DNA from: Melastoma dodecandrum
Taxonomy: Eukaryota; Streptophyta; Magnoliopsida; Myrtales; Melastomataceae
Direction of reading: 5' to 3'
Assembly: GCA_029817715.1 (NCBI GenBank)
Contig: JARUPY010000397.1
Coordinates: 7,564,001-7,628,000, forward strand
Length of the DNA: 64,000 nt
The translations under genes and the position numbers were made by a program. Below the pieces are notes generated by a model that worked only from the letters and a program-made list of their open reading frames with translations, had not been told where the DNA came from and did no database searches. Positions 33,043 through 44,450 of this stretch are shown piece by piece. Each line of letters starts with the position of its first letter. The first letter of the stretch is position 1.

Positions 33043-34612
33043 TCGGTCAAGGGACAAGCGTTGGTTGATTTTCTAGTCGACCATGACCCGACCTTGTCTA
33101 TATAACTAGTAGAAGCAACTGAAGAGGTCTGGCAGGCATGGTTCGATGGCTCGTCCACCAAAAATAGAGCTGGGATAGGAATTCACATAATATCCCCAAT
33201 GGGTAAAGACATCATATTAGCTTTTCGTCTACAAGTAATACTTACCAACAATGCTATTGAGTATGAAGCATTGATAACAGTACTAAGGAACTCATGGCAC
33301 TAAAAGCAAGTCATGCCCGTGTCAGGGGAGATTCTCAGTTAGTTATCAACCAAGTTAACAAAGAATGCATATGTCAAGACAAGCTGCTACCCTATTTCGA
33401 GGCAGTACAGTGGCTAGTCGCACGATTCGAAGATATAACTTTTCAGTTTGTGGGACGTGATGAAAATGTAGTAGCTAATAGCCTAGCGCAGTTAGCCTCG
33501 GGATACAAAAACAGGACAGAACTGGGTAACATACCCGAAATAGGATCGCATCTACAGTCAGAGGACAACATCATGGCCGTAGACATAACGAGCCAAGATA
33601 AAGACTAGAGGAAGCCTATAATAGACTTCTTATTAGACCCCAGTCAGGAGGCCAAGCAGCGAATCAAAGTTCAGGCTCATACGTCCTCTTGGACGGTGTT
33701 CTCTATAGAAAGGATACAAGTGGGGTTCTTTTAAGATGCATAGACTTAGATAAAGTTACTCCAATAATGTTGGGGACCCACGAGGAACTCTGTGGGTCGC
33801 ACCAGGCAGGAATAAAAATGTGTTGGATTATTCATTGACATAGTTTCTACTGGCCATCAATGATGAAAAATTGCATTGAGATGGCCAAAGGATGTCAAGA
33901 ATGCCAACGACATGGCCCGATAACTCGTGCTTCAACACCTGACCTTACCCCTGTGATTAAACCTTGGCCTTTCAGGACCTGGGCTCTAGACGTGATAGGG
34001 GAAATTCATCCTCATTCTAGTCGAGGGGATGCGTTTGTCTTGGTCGCAACAGATTACTTCACCAAGTGGGTAGAGGCACAAGTCTACAAGAAAATTGACC
34101 ATAATGAAGTCATTAGTTTTTGTGGACTTGTGTCATTTATCGATTCGGCATTCCCCAGAACATTGTTGTAGACAATGGGATGATTTTTAACAATACAAGA
34201 GTGAGGGAGTTTGTCGAAGAATTTGGCTTCTCAATCCTGAATTCCACTCCGTATTATCCGCAAGCGAATGGGCAGGCTGAAGCCTCCAATAAATTAATTA
34301 AAAACAACATTCAAAAGATGGTCGAGTTTAATCCAAAGAAATGGCATGAAGTACTGAATGATAACACTATGGGCTCTAAGAGTTACTAAGCGTGAAAGCA
34401 CTGGGGAAACTCCATTCGCGCTAGTCTACGGTCACGACGCTATATTACCCATCGAAATGAGGTATAAATCGCTTCGTGTCAGCCAACCTTGTCTACAAGA
34501 TGAAGCTATGCATATAGACTTAGAAGAGTTGGAAAAAAAGAGATTGGAAGTTGTAGACAAGATAGAAGTATACAAGCAGAGGATAGCCCGTCATTACAAC
34601 AAGCTTCCTTAG
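33043..34612 (+). pseudogene. Second (archaeal-type) RNase H and integrase of the Tat-like element
   Basis: The second RNase H begins about 33130 (WQAWFDGSSTKNRAGIG), passes EYEALI near 33258, and continues at 33294-33608 after a frame change with GDSQLVINQVN. The integrase N-terminal zinc motif ends CQECQRHGP (about 33895-33920). The catalytic core has WALDVIGEIHPHSSRGD, then VVDNG and the PYYPQANGQAEASNKLIKN block; then LVYGHDAILP. Frameshifts lie near 34130 and 34370. The frame stops at 34610-34612 directly after ARHYNKLP, so the usual C-terminal part is lost. The antisense gene terminates two bases further on, in convergent orientation. Confidence 0.87.
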
Positions 34613-34614
34613 GG

Positions 34615-36662
34615 TCAGGTACCTCGGAGAAATTTGGGTCCTGAGGAGAAAAATAAAACGTCTTGCTCGAGCTTTGAAAACGAAACAACATAGGAACAGG
34701 AATGCATACCATTTCTCGAGAGGATTCTGTCTTTTGAGAAGTCAAAGGGGGCGGACTCGGCGCCATGACCATCCTCCTGAAAACAAGTTCCAAGGTTTAT
34801 TGGGAGGAGATTCATAGTATTTAAAGGTGAGAAGCGCCGCATACCTCGGAAAAGGGGTCCCTGAAGATTCCGGGGCCTTAATAGAAATGGGGACAGGGTC
34901 CTAAATGGCAGAACGGCGGTGCTTGAAAGAAACTGAAATTGGTACATCTTCTGAGTCAGAGGACTCAGGGGAAGGAGCCTTTCACTTGCTAGGCGCTCCC
35001 TTCTCGACCTTCTTGCCCTTGAAGCAAGAGTCTGCCGGCGGAGACGGATCAAACGTCTAGTCGGGGGAGGAGGGCTCCTTTCTGGTAAAGTGTCCCTTGA
35101 GTCTACATCTAAAACTGCAACATATGTCAGATAGGGGTTATTCAATTCAAAGGGCAAGAAAAATAAGTTCAGTCTATACCAGCAGGCCTATGTCCAGTCT
35201 TTAGCATCATCTCAGAGGAAAGATAAAGATCTGGCTTCTTGGAAGTCTGAAGAAAAGCCATCTTCTTCCGAAGGGTGTCAAATGTGATCGCCCATTGAAC
35301 AACAAAAAATTCTATGGCATAAATTGAAGTAGACCCGAAAGGAAACTCCATGTGACGGAGCGACATCTTCTTGGACAGAAGATTCATCGAGGCCAAGAAA
35401 GAATCCTTTGAAAAAACGGTGGTAACCCGTGTATGGATCGGGATATTGAAGGTGGCGGAGAAGGGGACTGATGAGCTCTGGACAAAACCAACTTGTCTTG
35501 CATAGAGCTGGGGGTTGTAGACTTCAAAACAAAATCCCCCCTCGGACACACAGACCAAGTCCCTGTTGGTCAAGATAGTATCCCAATATAGGCCTGGGGT
35601 GAGCCTGTGCCGGCGCTTCAAAATAAGATGGCCGGCAGGGAATGGGACCCAATTGCGGCGCTCACCCCGCCCGGTATCCACAATGTGTCTTATATGCCCC
35701 GTCACAGAGGCATATAACCATTTGCCCTTGGCCTGGCAGCAGGACTGCAGCATGTGCGTCCCATAGCAGCTGATCTAGGTGGTACCAGAAGACATCTGGT
35801 ACCCCTGGCATCCATAGACAGGACCACAGATGAACAATCTAAAGGGGGCCACCGGCCGGATACCTTGGAAAGGGGCTTGTGCACGTGCTAGCGTTGTGCA
35901 GACCCTGATAGACTAATCCCAACAAAAACGGGACACAGGCTATCTTGCTAGAGGCCGAGCTCAGGAAATTGGCAATCCCGTGGACAAGCTTTGGCACTCG
36001 TTTGCCAGTGAAGCAGAAAACATACTTGCTCAGCCAGACGCTGAAGAACTCGACCTCCTCAGCCTTTCCCCAGATAGCAGTAGACTGACCTTCGATCATT
36101 TGAAGGTGCCTCCTCGCTGTGCTCAAGATTTGGAGCATCTCCGTGGGGTTGTGGTCGTCGTCTACAGGGTGGAGGCGAACAGGGGTACCAGCCACGTAAC
36201 TCCCCGTCAAGAAGTTTATGTCCTCCAGAGTAATGGTCATAGGGCTCTCGGGGAAGTAAAAGCAGTTCACCGAGTCGTTCCAGAAAGGAAGTAGACTAGC
36301 ACATACCCGAGAGTCGCAGCGCTTTGTGACTAAAGAGAGCTTGAAGAAGGACCAGAGGCCACAAACCTTCAGCCTGGATACCAGCTTCCCAAGCCATCTG
36401 GAAAACCATTGTTGCATCACTGGCTTTTCAACAGAGGGGAAGCACAAGAACCCACTCTTCTTTTCCCAGTTCAGGGGGACACGAAGTCCTCCCGGCAGAT
36501 AGGGATTTGGAACTCCGTGATCAAATACTCATGATATACCAGACCGGGAAAGAGAGCAGGGTCAAGAACGGGACCTAGGGTTAACCCGTCGTCGCTGGTC
36601 TGGACCACACCAGAGGGACCAGCACGCTGAGAGTGCTATTGGAAGGTTGCGAAGGAAGACAT
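34615..36662 (-). pseudogene. Antisense plant mobile domain (PMD) protein carried by the Tat-like element
   Basis: Plant mobile domain proteins (relatives of MAIN/MAIL1) occur both as host genes and inside gypsy elements; their biochemical role is unsettled. On the minus strand an ATG at 36662 begins MSSFATFQ, a stop follows at about codon 9, and a frame change near 36480 leads into the best part, 36447-35839. That part contains QQWFSRWLGKL, LLPFWNDSVNCFYFPESPM, TITLEDINFLTG and EFFSVWLSKYVFCF, the PMD signature. Downstream segments 35753-35169 (DLVCVSEGGFCFEVYNPQ) and 35157-34615 (basic, proline-rich tail) lie in other frames. The intact protein would have been about 650 residues. Confidence 0.78.
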
Positions 36663-36814
36663 GATCAAGATTGGGAAGTAGGGTTTTCAGAAAATTCTAC
36701 GGGGGTTTCAGGAAGAGAGAGAGCTCGAAGGACGAGTGAAAGGAGGGAAACGAAAGGTTTTCTTTAACTCTAAGAAACTGACAGACGTGCTCAGGCGTCA
36801 GAAATCCCCTCAGC

Positions 36815-36827
36815 AAAAAGAGGGGGG
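36815..36827 (+). other. Polypurine tract of the Tat-like element
   Basis: AAAAAGAGGGGGG four bases before the 3' LTR at 36832. Confidence 0.8.
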
Positions 36828-36831
36828 CTTA

Positions 36832-37818
36832 TGTTGACGTGATAAGTTATCTTGGGCCTATTTTATGACGGGTTAAAGCCCACGAGAGGAATGTAAAGGA
36901 TGAGGAAAGGCGTGGTACTCGTACCAAGTCTACAGCCCATGTCTGCGCAAGTCACACGTTGTGAGAGAGTGGTTCGTGGGCTCCAAGATCCACGGAAGGT
37001 AGTTTAGATTGGGAGGATCTTCGGAGAACGTGACTAACATCCTGGACTCATAAGATCGAATATAAAGGGAAGGAGATCTTCCCAAAAAGGGGCACGATCA
37101 ATCAGCTAAACAGAAGCCTTGCATTGCTCGTCACCCCGTAGTTATTAGGATTCCCCGACCTGGGCGAAACTCGTGAGGTTTCATTGGTCTTTACCTCCAC
37201 CACCAGAGTGAGCAACCGTAGCTCTAGTAACCAATCTCCGCCAGCATTCCACTGCCAAGATGAGCCACCGTAATCCCGGCAAACAATTCCGCCTTCGTTT
37301 CCGCCACTAGGGTGAGCAACCGTAGCCTTGGTATCCACATCTGCTACCACTTTCGGCCACACTCCATCCTCCAAGCCCCAGCAAACAGTTTTCACCACCC
37401 AGGATCGCAAGTCTACAGCCCCCCGTCATCAAGTCTACGACATCCCATCCAAATTCACAAGTCCACTGCGCTCCGTCATCAAGTCTACGACGTCACCATC
37501 GTCCAATTTTGCAAGCCCGCGGTGTCCAGCAGCAAGTCTACGACGCTACTACCATCCAGATACACCAGCCTGTAGCGCCCAGCTGAAGTCTACGACACTA
37601 CCGCCCAAATTCACAAGTCTGCAGTGCCCAACAGCGAGTCTACAACGTCGCACCATCGTCCTTACGTTATTTTTCATGGCTGTAAGTATTTTTATTCTTA
37701 TTGTAAGACTTTATTCATTTAATTCAATCTATTTATTTTACTTACTGGCGACCACATCTAAAGACCTTGTGAGTATTATTGGCAAATATTTCCGGCGTGA
37801 TCCGTTTCTATGCGAACA
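36832..37818 (+). repeat. 3' LTR of second Tat-like element
   Basis: TGTTGACGTGATAAG to ...TATGCGAACA; TATAAAG at 37061-37067. Substitutions against the 5' LTR are frequent by eye, so the insertion is not recent. Confidence 0.92.
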
Positions 37819-38931
37819 CCCGCGTATTAAGAAAATTATGTCGTCATCTTTGTCCCCACAAGGATATCCTAATTATCGTCATGAGAATAGGGGCAATTTG
37901 GATACCACCACCCCATTTTACTATATTTTTCTTTTTCTTTTCTATGGGGAATAAAAATAAACAACGCACCCATGGAAGGTGAGAACTCCTAGCTCTCTTT
38001 CTTATTGGTCTATCTAGACGTGCCCAAAATTATGCCACGTCCGAAGGGAAAATTCAAAACATTAAAAATCATGACGTTAGATGTCATTGACGACGGCATT
38101 AATGTTAGAGAGTAAGGGGTTTGTAGTCAGTAATTGCGAGTGACCCGAGGCACTTTTTAGAAAGGTTTTTTTTTTTATTTTCATAACTTGTTCCTCAAAT
38201 ATTATTTCATGTTGGTGTTTCATCCTTATGAACACAAAAGGCATAAGGTCCACGCTGCACACCATACTCTTGATTCATGATGGTTAAATCTTAAATTGTC
38301 GACTAATTTTTCCATCTCGAAATCTTGTCTGTTTGTTGAATTTTGGGTTGACTAGTTAAGAGCGCGATCTTCACTTTCACGACCATTTCGGCCGTATGGG
38401 AAAAAAAAAAGAAGAAAAAGAAACAGGGGTTGTGTTGTGTTGTAAAGACTAAGACCGGGGAGGGGCCAACACGTAAACTCTAATTTGCTATATTAAAATG
38501 TATCCGCCATTTTTTTAAAAAAATAAAATTTATGTCTCACCTAGAGGCGAATCGAGTAAGGCCAAATTTATTACCTCATTTTTGGTGATATATCTTAATA
38601 ACGAAGGTGTCGTGTGTAGCGGGGTGGCTAATGAACATGGGTCATCCTCCTCCTGGTTATCTCTATTTGTATGCTCCGCCAAAATTGGATGGATGTCCCC
38701 CCACCAATATTATCTCGTTTATTGCAGCAGAAACCATCATGTGACGACCAAAAACATTAGTTATTGGCTTCCGTTGACTATACAGACGGGTTTAAATTGT
38801 TGGCTAGAAAGTTTGCGGTTACTCTTTATTTCATTCTATCCCTTCTTAAATAACAGGACCAAAACTAGTTTCCTTCATTTTCCTTGAAAAAAGCAAAACA
38901 CTTGAATAGGAGAAACAAAGATTATTATATT
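37819..38931. other. Intergenic, no gene seen
   Basis: A+T-rich with several A or T homopolymers (for example 38167-38180 and 38400-38411). No transposon ends, RNA genes or conserved coding found. It includes the 3' flank of the minus-strand gene that starts at 38932. Confidence 0.5.
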
Positions 38932-39672
38932 TTATGTTACAGTTGGGAGATGAAGTCCGTCCGGGCGGCGACTCCTTTCGAGGAGGCCTTCTAAGACCAC
39001 CCTCTTCTTGTTCTCCTCCGAGCTCAAATCAACCTCCCCCAGGGCCAATTCCTGGCCTCCCTTGCTCGCGTCTCGATCCCGTCTCAGCCGCGGAATTACG
39101 TAGAACCAGGCTGCAGTACAAAGGACGGCAGGTGCCTGCCCCCACAACACTAGCACGATCAGGGTCACCAGCACGATCGACATCCCTACTGTCGGATCTA
39201 GGAGGTTGTCCGCGTCTCTTCTCAGCTTCGGACGGGCTTTGGTAGATGTTGTGATAGGATGAGGAGGAGGAGGTGGTGGCGGCGGCGTCGGCGGCGGAGA
39301 CTGTTTTGGCCTCTCAACAGTATCGGAACCCTGTCGAACATACTGTCTGTTACTATAATCACCGCTCCTCGCCACTGAAACCTCCTGTTCCCGCATCCGT
39401 TCGCTGTACCAACTGACATCCCCCGACCATCCCGAATCGAGAACGATCTTCACGGAGGGAGCTCCGGCCTCGTCCTCGACAGGGACGGTGGCAGTGGCCG
39501 ACCGGCGAATCGACCAATAAACCCCCCACGGCTTCCTCCTCATCTGCCTGTTCTCTTCCGCCTCCTTTGTGGACTTAGACTTGAAGGGCTCCCTCCTCAA
39601 TCGGCAGCCGAAGCAGCCAAGCAAGTGTTGCTTAGGAGGTTTCCTACGGGGCAGAGCGATCTCCGAAGCCAT
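38932..39672 (-). CDS. Plant single-pass membrane protein, At5g23160-like
   Basis: A 246-residue single-exon protein. The first ATG is at 39672-39670; the open frame extends four codons further upstream only from a TTG. The N-terminal part contains HLLGCFGCRLRR, a Cys-rich basic motif shared by a small family of uncharacterised plant proteins. A WSGDVSWYSERM segment follows near residues 85-95, then a proline run around 125-140. Next comes a hydrophobic stretch (GMSIVLVTLIVLVLWG onward, about residues 162-190), one or two membrane-spanning helices. The C-terminal tail ends NKKRVVLEGLLERSRR, also a family hallmark. Function unknown. The family name is from memory and is moderately sure; that this is a real gene is well supported by composition and motifs. 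Confidence 0.8.
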   Translation of the reverse strand: MASEIALPRRKPPKQHLLGCFGCRLRREPFKSKSTKEAEENRQMRRKPWGVYWSIRRSATATVPVEDEAGAPSVKIVLDSGWSGDVSWYSERMREQEVSVARSGDYSNRQYVRQGSDTVERPKQSPPPTPPPPPPPPHPITTSTKARPKLRRDADNLLDPTVGMSIVLVTLIVLVLWGQAPAVLCTAAWFYVIPRLRRDRDASKGGQELALGEVDLSSEENKKRVVLEGLLERSRRPDGLHLPTVT

Positions 39673-39836
39673 GGGCCACGTCAAGGCCTATCAGGGTAGG
39701 AACATACATATATCTATAGAGTAATGTATGCTAACAACTCGGGGACGGGCTAAGGTTGATTGCCAAGGAGAGGACGATGTCATTAAAAAGCGAAAAGTAT
39801 ATTTCTTGATTAAGGAGGGGGAGATGGGGGGTGGGG

Positions 39837-41279
39837 GGAAGCGCCTAACGGTACGTGTACGTAACTATTGCGTTGTTTACTAAAATCGATATTTTTTTTA
39901 GTAAAGATTACTAAAAATCGATGTTTTTTAGGAAAATCGCTAGTAAATTACTAAAAAACGTTAGTAATACGTTACTAATTTTTCACTCTTTGACAATTAG
40001 GAAATTTACTAAACTAAGTTTAGTAAATCTGCGGAAAAATTTACTAAACTTTTTAGTAACCGATTACTAAAAATAACGGTGATTTGACAGTTTTTTAGTA
40101 ATCGTTACTAAAATTTCACTTTTCAACTTTAGCAATCGGTTACTAAAAAGTTTAGTAATTTTTTCCGCCGATTTACTAAACCTAATTTAGTAACTTTCCG
40201 AATGGTCAAACAGTGAAAAATTAGTAACGGTTACTAATTTTTTTGTAGTAAAATTTGCAATACTAGTAATTTTCCAGGTAGGCCGTCCGGAGATTTTAGT
40301 AATTTACTAATTTTGTAAGAAAAATTAGTAAATTAATGTGTAACATAGTAAAGTCGTTAGTAAATTACTAAAGTCATCATTTTTCTTTCGTAATTGTTTA
40401 CTATTTTTAGAACGAAATTTAGTAATCGATTACTAAACTTTTTAGTAATTTACTAAATAGGACAGTACATTTCGAACCTAAAACCGAACCTACTTTCAGT
40501 GTGAAATTACCATTTTACCCCTACAGTAAAATTATTAATAGGTTCGATTTTAGGTTCGGACTGAAAATTCGTAAACGATTTTGTAATTTATCGCAGGGAT
40601 AAAATGGTAATTTCACATTGAAAACAGGTTCAGTTTTAGGTTCGGAATGTACTGTTCAGTTTAGTAAATTACTAAAAAGTTTAGTAATCGATTACTTAAT
40701 TTTGTTCAAAAGGTCGTAAAAAATTACGAAAAAAAATTAAAAATTTAGTAATTTACTAACGACTTTACTATGTTACACAGTAATTTACTAATTTTTCTTA
40801 CAAAATTAGTCATTACTAAAATCTTCGGACGGCCTACCTGGAAAATTACTAGTATTACAAATTTTACTACAAAAAATTAGTAACCGTTACTAATTTTTCA
40901 CTGTTTGACCATTCGGAAAGTTACTAAACTAGGTTTCGTAAATCGGCGGGAAAAATTACTAAACTTTTTAGTAACCGATTACTAAAGTTGACCAGTGAAA
41001 TTTTAGTAAAGATTACTAAAAAAAACTATCAAATCACCGTTATTTTTAGTAATCTGTTACTAAAAAGTTTAGTAAATTTTTCCGCCGATTTACTAAACCT
41101 AGTTTAGTAACTTTTCGAATGGTCAAACAGTGAAAAATTAGTAACCGATTACTAATGTTTTTTAGTAATTTACTAATCATTTTACTAAAAAAAATCAATA
41201 TTTAGTGAAGATTACTAAAATTTTGGTCGAATTTAGTAAACAACGTAATGGTTACGTGCACGTACCGTTAGCCCCTTCC
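39837..41279. mobile_element. 1.44-kb palindromic (foldback) DNA element with long inverted arms
   Basis: The two halves are imperfect inverted copies about 700 bp long meeting near 40560. Outer ends are GGAAGCGCCTAACGGTACGT and, in reverse complement, GGAAGGGGCTAACGGTACGT. GGGGGTGGGG occurs immediately outside both ends (39827-39836 and 41280-41289), which fits a 9-10-bp target duplication of Mutator type, though the G-rich context weakens this. Each arm is itself palindromic, with centres near 40100 and 41020, so a module of about 100 bp occurs four times in alternating orientation. TTAGTAA and TTACTAA motifs dominate. No coding sequence is present. Confidence 0.85.
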
Positions 41280-41605
41280 GGGGGTGGGGGAGGAAGGGGA
41301 GATCATTGAATTCAAAATCATGACAGGAGAATCTATTTTTTTTGTTTTTATTTAAAATCACTCCCTAATGAATAAATGAACGACATCCGACGACGACTCG
41401 TTCTTTCCTCCCCATATTATTTGCCTTGCTGTGGAAATGTTATTTACACACTGTTTTCTTGTCTTCTCGAAGTTTTCGACGTTCCTTCATTGCAGTCACT
41501 TTACCGCCCTCCTTTTTAATCGAACCTCGAATGAAAAATTATCCGGCTTTTCAATTTGTCTTGCATGCAGGCAGGCTTTCTACCAATCTCCGGAGCTTGT
41601 TCGAG

Positions 41606-41636
<31 letters not shown>

Positions 41637-43985
41637 GAATACACTATAGGAATTTTATTTTAACTTTCGATTTTGTTTTACGAAATTCCCTTTTTTGTTG
41701 TGTATAATTAATTAGTGATTTATGTTTTTATACAACTAATTCTTTACGACGTACGAGACAATCCACGACAACACATTAATGTTCATGTGATGATGTTGAA
41801 CATTTTGTACATATCAGATTTTGTTATTATTGTGATTTGGACGGCTTAAAGTATATGCTTAATGAGTAAAAAGAATCTCGTATTTTTGCTTTTAATGCTT
41901 AGCTGCCAAAGTGGCCCGCTTAGATCGACAAATGTGACTTTTTCTTAATCGTGTTGATGGCATATTTGGAGATTTGAGTGAGCTAGTGTAAGGACCATTA
42001 TGTCCAAAGGTGCGTGATTCCTATATTTGGTGCATTTTGAGTATTTCTTAGGACGTCGATTTTACTTACTGTTGTTTAATGGTTATTGGACTATCGATGC
42101 TCATTATATTGTGGGTGGTCTTAAGTATACTGTCTCTTTATTTTTGTTTTAATCAACAATATGTATTAGAGAATCTTAATTGTGGACTTATGACCTTCTT
42201 AATTATGTCACATTATTTGATAATGAGATATAACATAATAATTTGCGAGCATCTAGGGTTGAAAAATTTCATATGACGATACGAGCGCTTGGTTACGAAA
42301 GTGACTATTTTGTTGAGATCCATGAAAATCCGCTCGTATAATATGTATGGTACTAACTAAAAGTGCATATAATTTATTGTGAAATCCTACTGAATATTCA
42401 ACTCAATTGTCAAGTTACATGAGAAGGTTTATGAGCATCCCCTGATTAGGGATTCACATGTTGATGTAGGTGCATGATTGCTAAATTGACTCGCCTACTG
42501 AGATATGTGAAATTCACTTATGTTATTGGAATTCACTTATGTTATGTGTTACAATAATTGTAAGAACAGATGTTTTAGGTTAATATTAATGATTATTTCA
42601 ATTTTGGTTATTGAATTTTGTGATGTTTGATCAACACATTATGCGGAGTTTGTGTTTGTGTTTATTAATAATATAAAGAAAGGTAAGAATTTCAATAATT
42701 TGAGCCTTGATGGTAAACTAAATTGATGGGAGCTCTTTATTTTAATCATATTTCTTAAAAATGCTTAGAATAAATATACGATAGTTTATTCTGTGTTCTC
42801 CATGAACTTGTGAAAAGCACCATGGTTAATATCTTATTGACACAAATAGATGGAGTGATAAACAGTAGTTCAGGAAAAGGTTTTTTTTTTATATCAGCGG
42901 GGTTCGTGGTGGACTTACTTTTTGCAAGCCCTCTCACGAGGTTCGGAGGCTCTTTTACAAGCCTGCGAACCTCAGGCCCGGCCCCTCTACATCCCCCCTA
43001 GGCCCGACTTGAGGCCTGCTCCCCTGTCGGTCCAATTTCAGTTGAGGTCCAAAGGCCCAGCATGTGGGCGGCTCCTGGGTTTCTCTTGAATGTGAAGCTA
43101 GTTAAATCCTACCTAGAAATTTGGCGAATATGTCTTAGAATTCTACTAAGTAAATGACTTACTCGATATTTGATATTTGCTCAATGTATTGTGAGTCTTG
43201 AGTCATTTGACGAGAGTTGTTGATGTTTTTTCTAGCTATGGTTGACATTGTGTTGTTTTGTTGAACTTTGAGGTTCCTTATGTAGACCACTTAAATTTTT
43301 AAGTTGTACTTTTAAAAGGAATAGTGGTTTTGTTTTAAATATCGTAAATGTTAATTTACTATATAAGTGCGATATCAGGTTATTATAAAAGCAAGAAACT
43401 ACCACGTTGAGTTAACTTGGCTCTTATTGTTATTTAATGTGGTTGTTATTTGATTTACTTGTTTAGTGAGATACTCGCACTTTATCTTGTTTGAATAACA
43501 TGATTATTTTATTGACATTCGTATTGGCACATGCCTTGTACAAGAGCGTTATATGTGCACATGTGACACTATAAAGGTTTTTGCATTGTTTATGTTTGGA
43601 GACAAATGGAATATTAATTCTCAATTTATTTTATTCAGTTTCTTCGAAGCATTAAGTTAATAAATTTTCCTCTAAGTTCGCTAAGTTATATAGGTTACAT
43701 AGGGTACTCTTTAACTTTGGTGAAACATAAAGTTGATAGGGTTTTTTATTTTATCCCAACCTTTTGGAATTGTAAAGATTACCGATGGTTCCTTTGGTTT
43801 TAGTAAGTTTGAAAATTACAAAGAGCTTTTTCTCTGATATAGTGAAACGTTAAGGTTACAAAGATTTTTAATAATTTTCATCCGGCTTATTTGAAACGTC
43901 AAGGTTATAGATGGTTACTCTGATTCATCTGAAGTATAAAAGACACAGATTTTGCAATTTTACTTCAATGAAATTTAAAAGCTTC
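41280..43985. other. Intergenic with (TA)n microsatellite and weak repeats
   Basis: Contains (TA)14-15 at 41606-41634 and a G+C-rich island at about 42895-43075 in otherwise A+T-rich DNA. At 43690-43960 there are three to four loose repeats around GAAACGT(T/C)AAGGTTA. No gene or transposon end recognised. Short frames at 41426 and 42079 have no recognisable content. Confidence 0.5.
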
Positions 43986-43989
43986 AGAG

Positions 43990-44450
43990 TTATTTCAATA
44001 ATTAAAGAAAATCTTAAAACTTGCTGATTGATTTTGAGTATGACAATTTAATTCGGTCTATCTTTATTGACCGTCTCTCTTTCAAGTGAATTTCATTCTT
44101 GTTTTCCTTTCCATTCACTCGGATCTCTTTCATGTCATTGATTTTATTTGGATCCTCATTTTCTTCCGAAAAAAAGGAAGGATCTTCTTCGTTGGATACC
44201 TCTAGTTTAGTTCCATTTGTTTCAAAAGTGGTTTTCAATTTTTACATCTCTTTCTTCCACCTTTTGACCCCCTTTCTTTTATTCATGAGATTTCCTTCAT
44301 TTGTTTAGTAAGAATGGGGGCAATATTCTACCTAAATAATAAACATGGATGATAAATAAGAAAATACTAAAGATTTGATCAATAGAGTTTCCCATAACCA
44401 AGGTACTTATTTGATCTAATCGAATTATTTATTGTATCGAAACTAATATC
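43990..44450 (-). pseudogene. ycf1: Nuclear plastid DNA: ycf1 (TIC214) fragment
   Basis: In plastids ycf1 encodes a very large inner-envelope protein linked to the TIC import complex. On the minus strand this segment reads in order NNSIRSNKYL, a FLFIIHVYYLGRI membrane-helix end, then after a frame change [20 protein letters not shown], and [16 protein letters not shown] with KNEIHLKE. These follow the N-terminal part of ycf1, just after the transmembrane segments. Frameshifts and stops separate the pieces, and the copy is clearly diverged, so it is an old nuclear transfer. The ends are approximate; the plastid source probably extends a little past 44450. Confidence 0.8.

Larger units (their letters stand above)
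26522..37818 (+). mobile_element. Second Tat-like gypsy retrotransposon with antisense accessory gene
   Basis: An 11.3-kb element with two LTRs (983 and 987 bp, TGTTGAC...GCGAACA), an Arg-type primer site, degenerate gag and protease, RT, RNase H, a second RNase H and integrase on the plus strand. Between pol and the 3' LTR lies a long minus-strand gene fragment of the plant mobile domain family. A polypurine tract precedes the 3' LTR. Flanks ACCAG and CCCGC do not match, so no target duplication is seen. The left neighbour is the first Tat-like relic; the right neighbour is unrelated DNA. Confidence 0.92.

Noticed and set aside
39673..39684. Four extra N-terminal codons for the membrane-protein gene
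   Set aside because: They begin at TTG, not ATG; the first ATG is at 39672-39670.
41426..41707. 93-codon frame with an Ile-Tyr run
   Set aside because: The Ile-Tyr run is the (TA)n microsatellite at 41606-41634; nothing else in the frame is recognisable.
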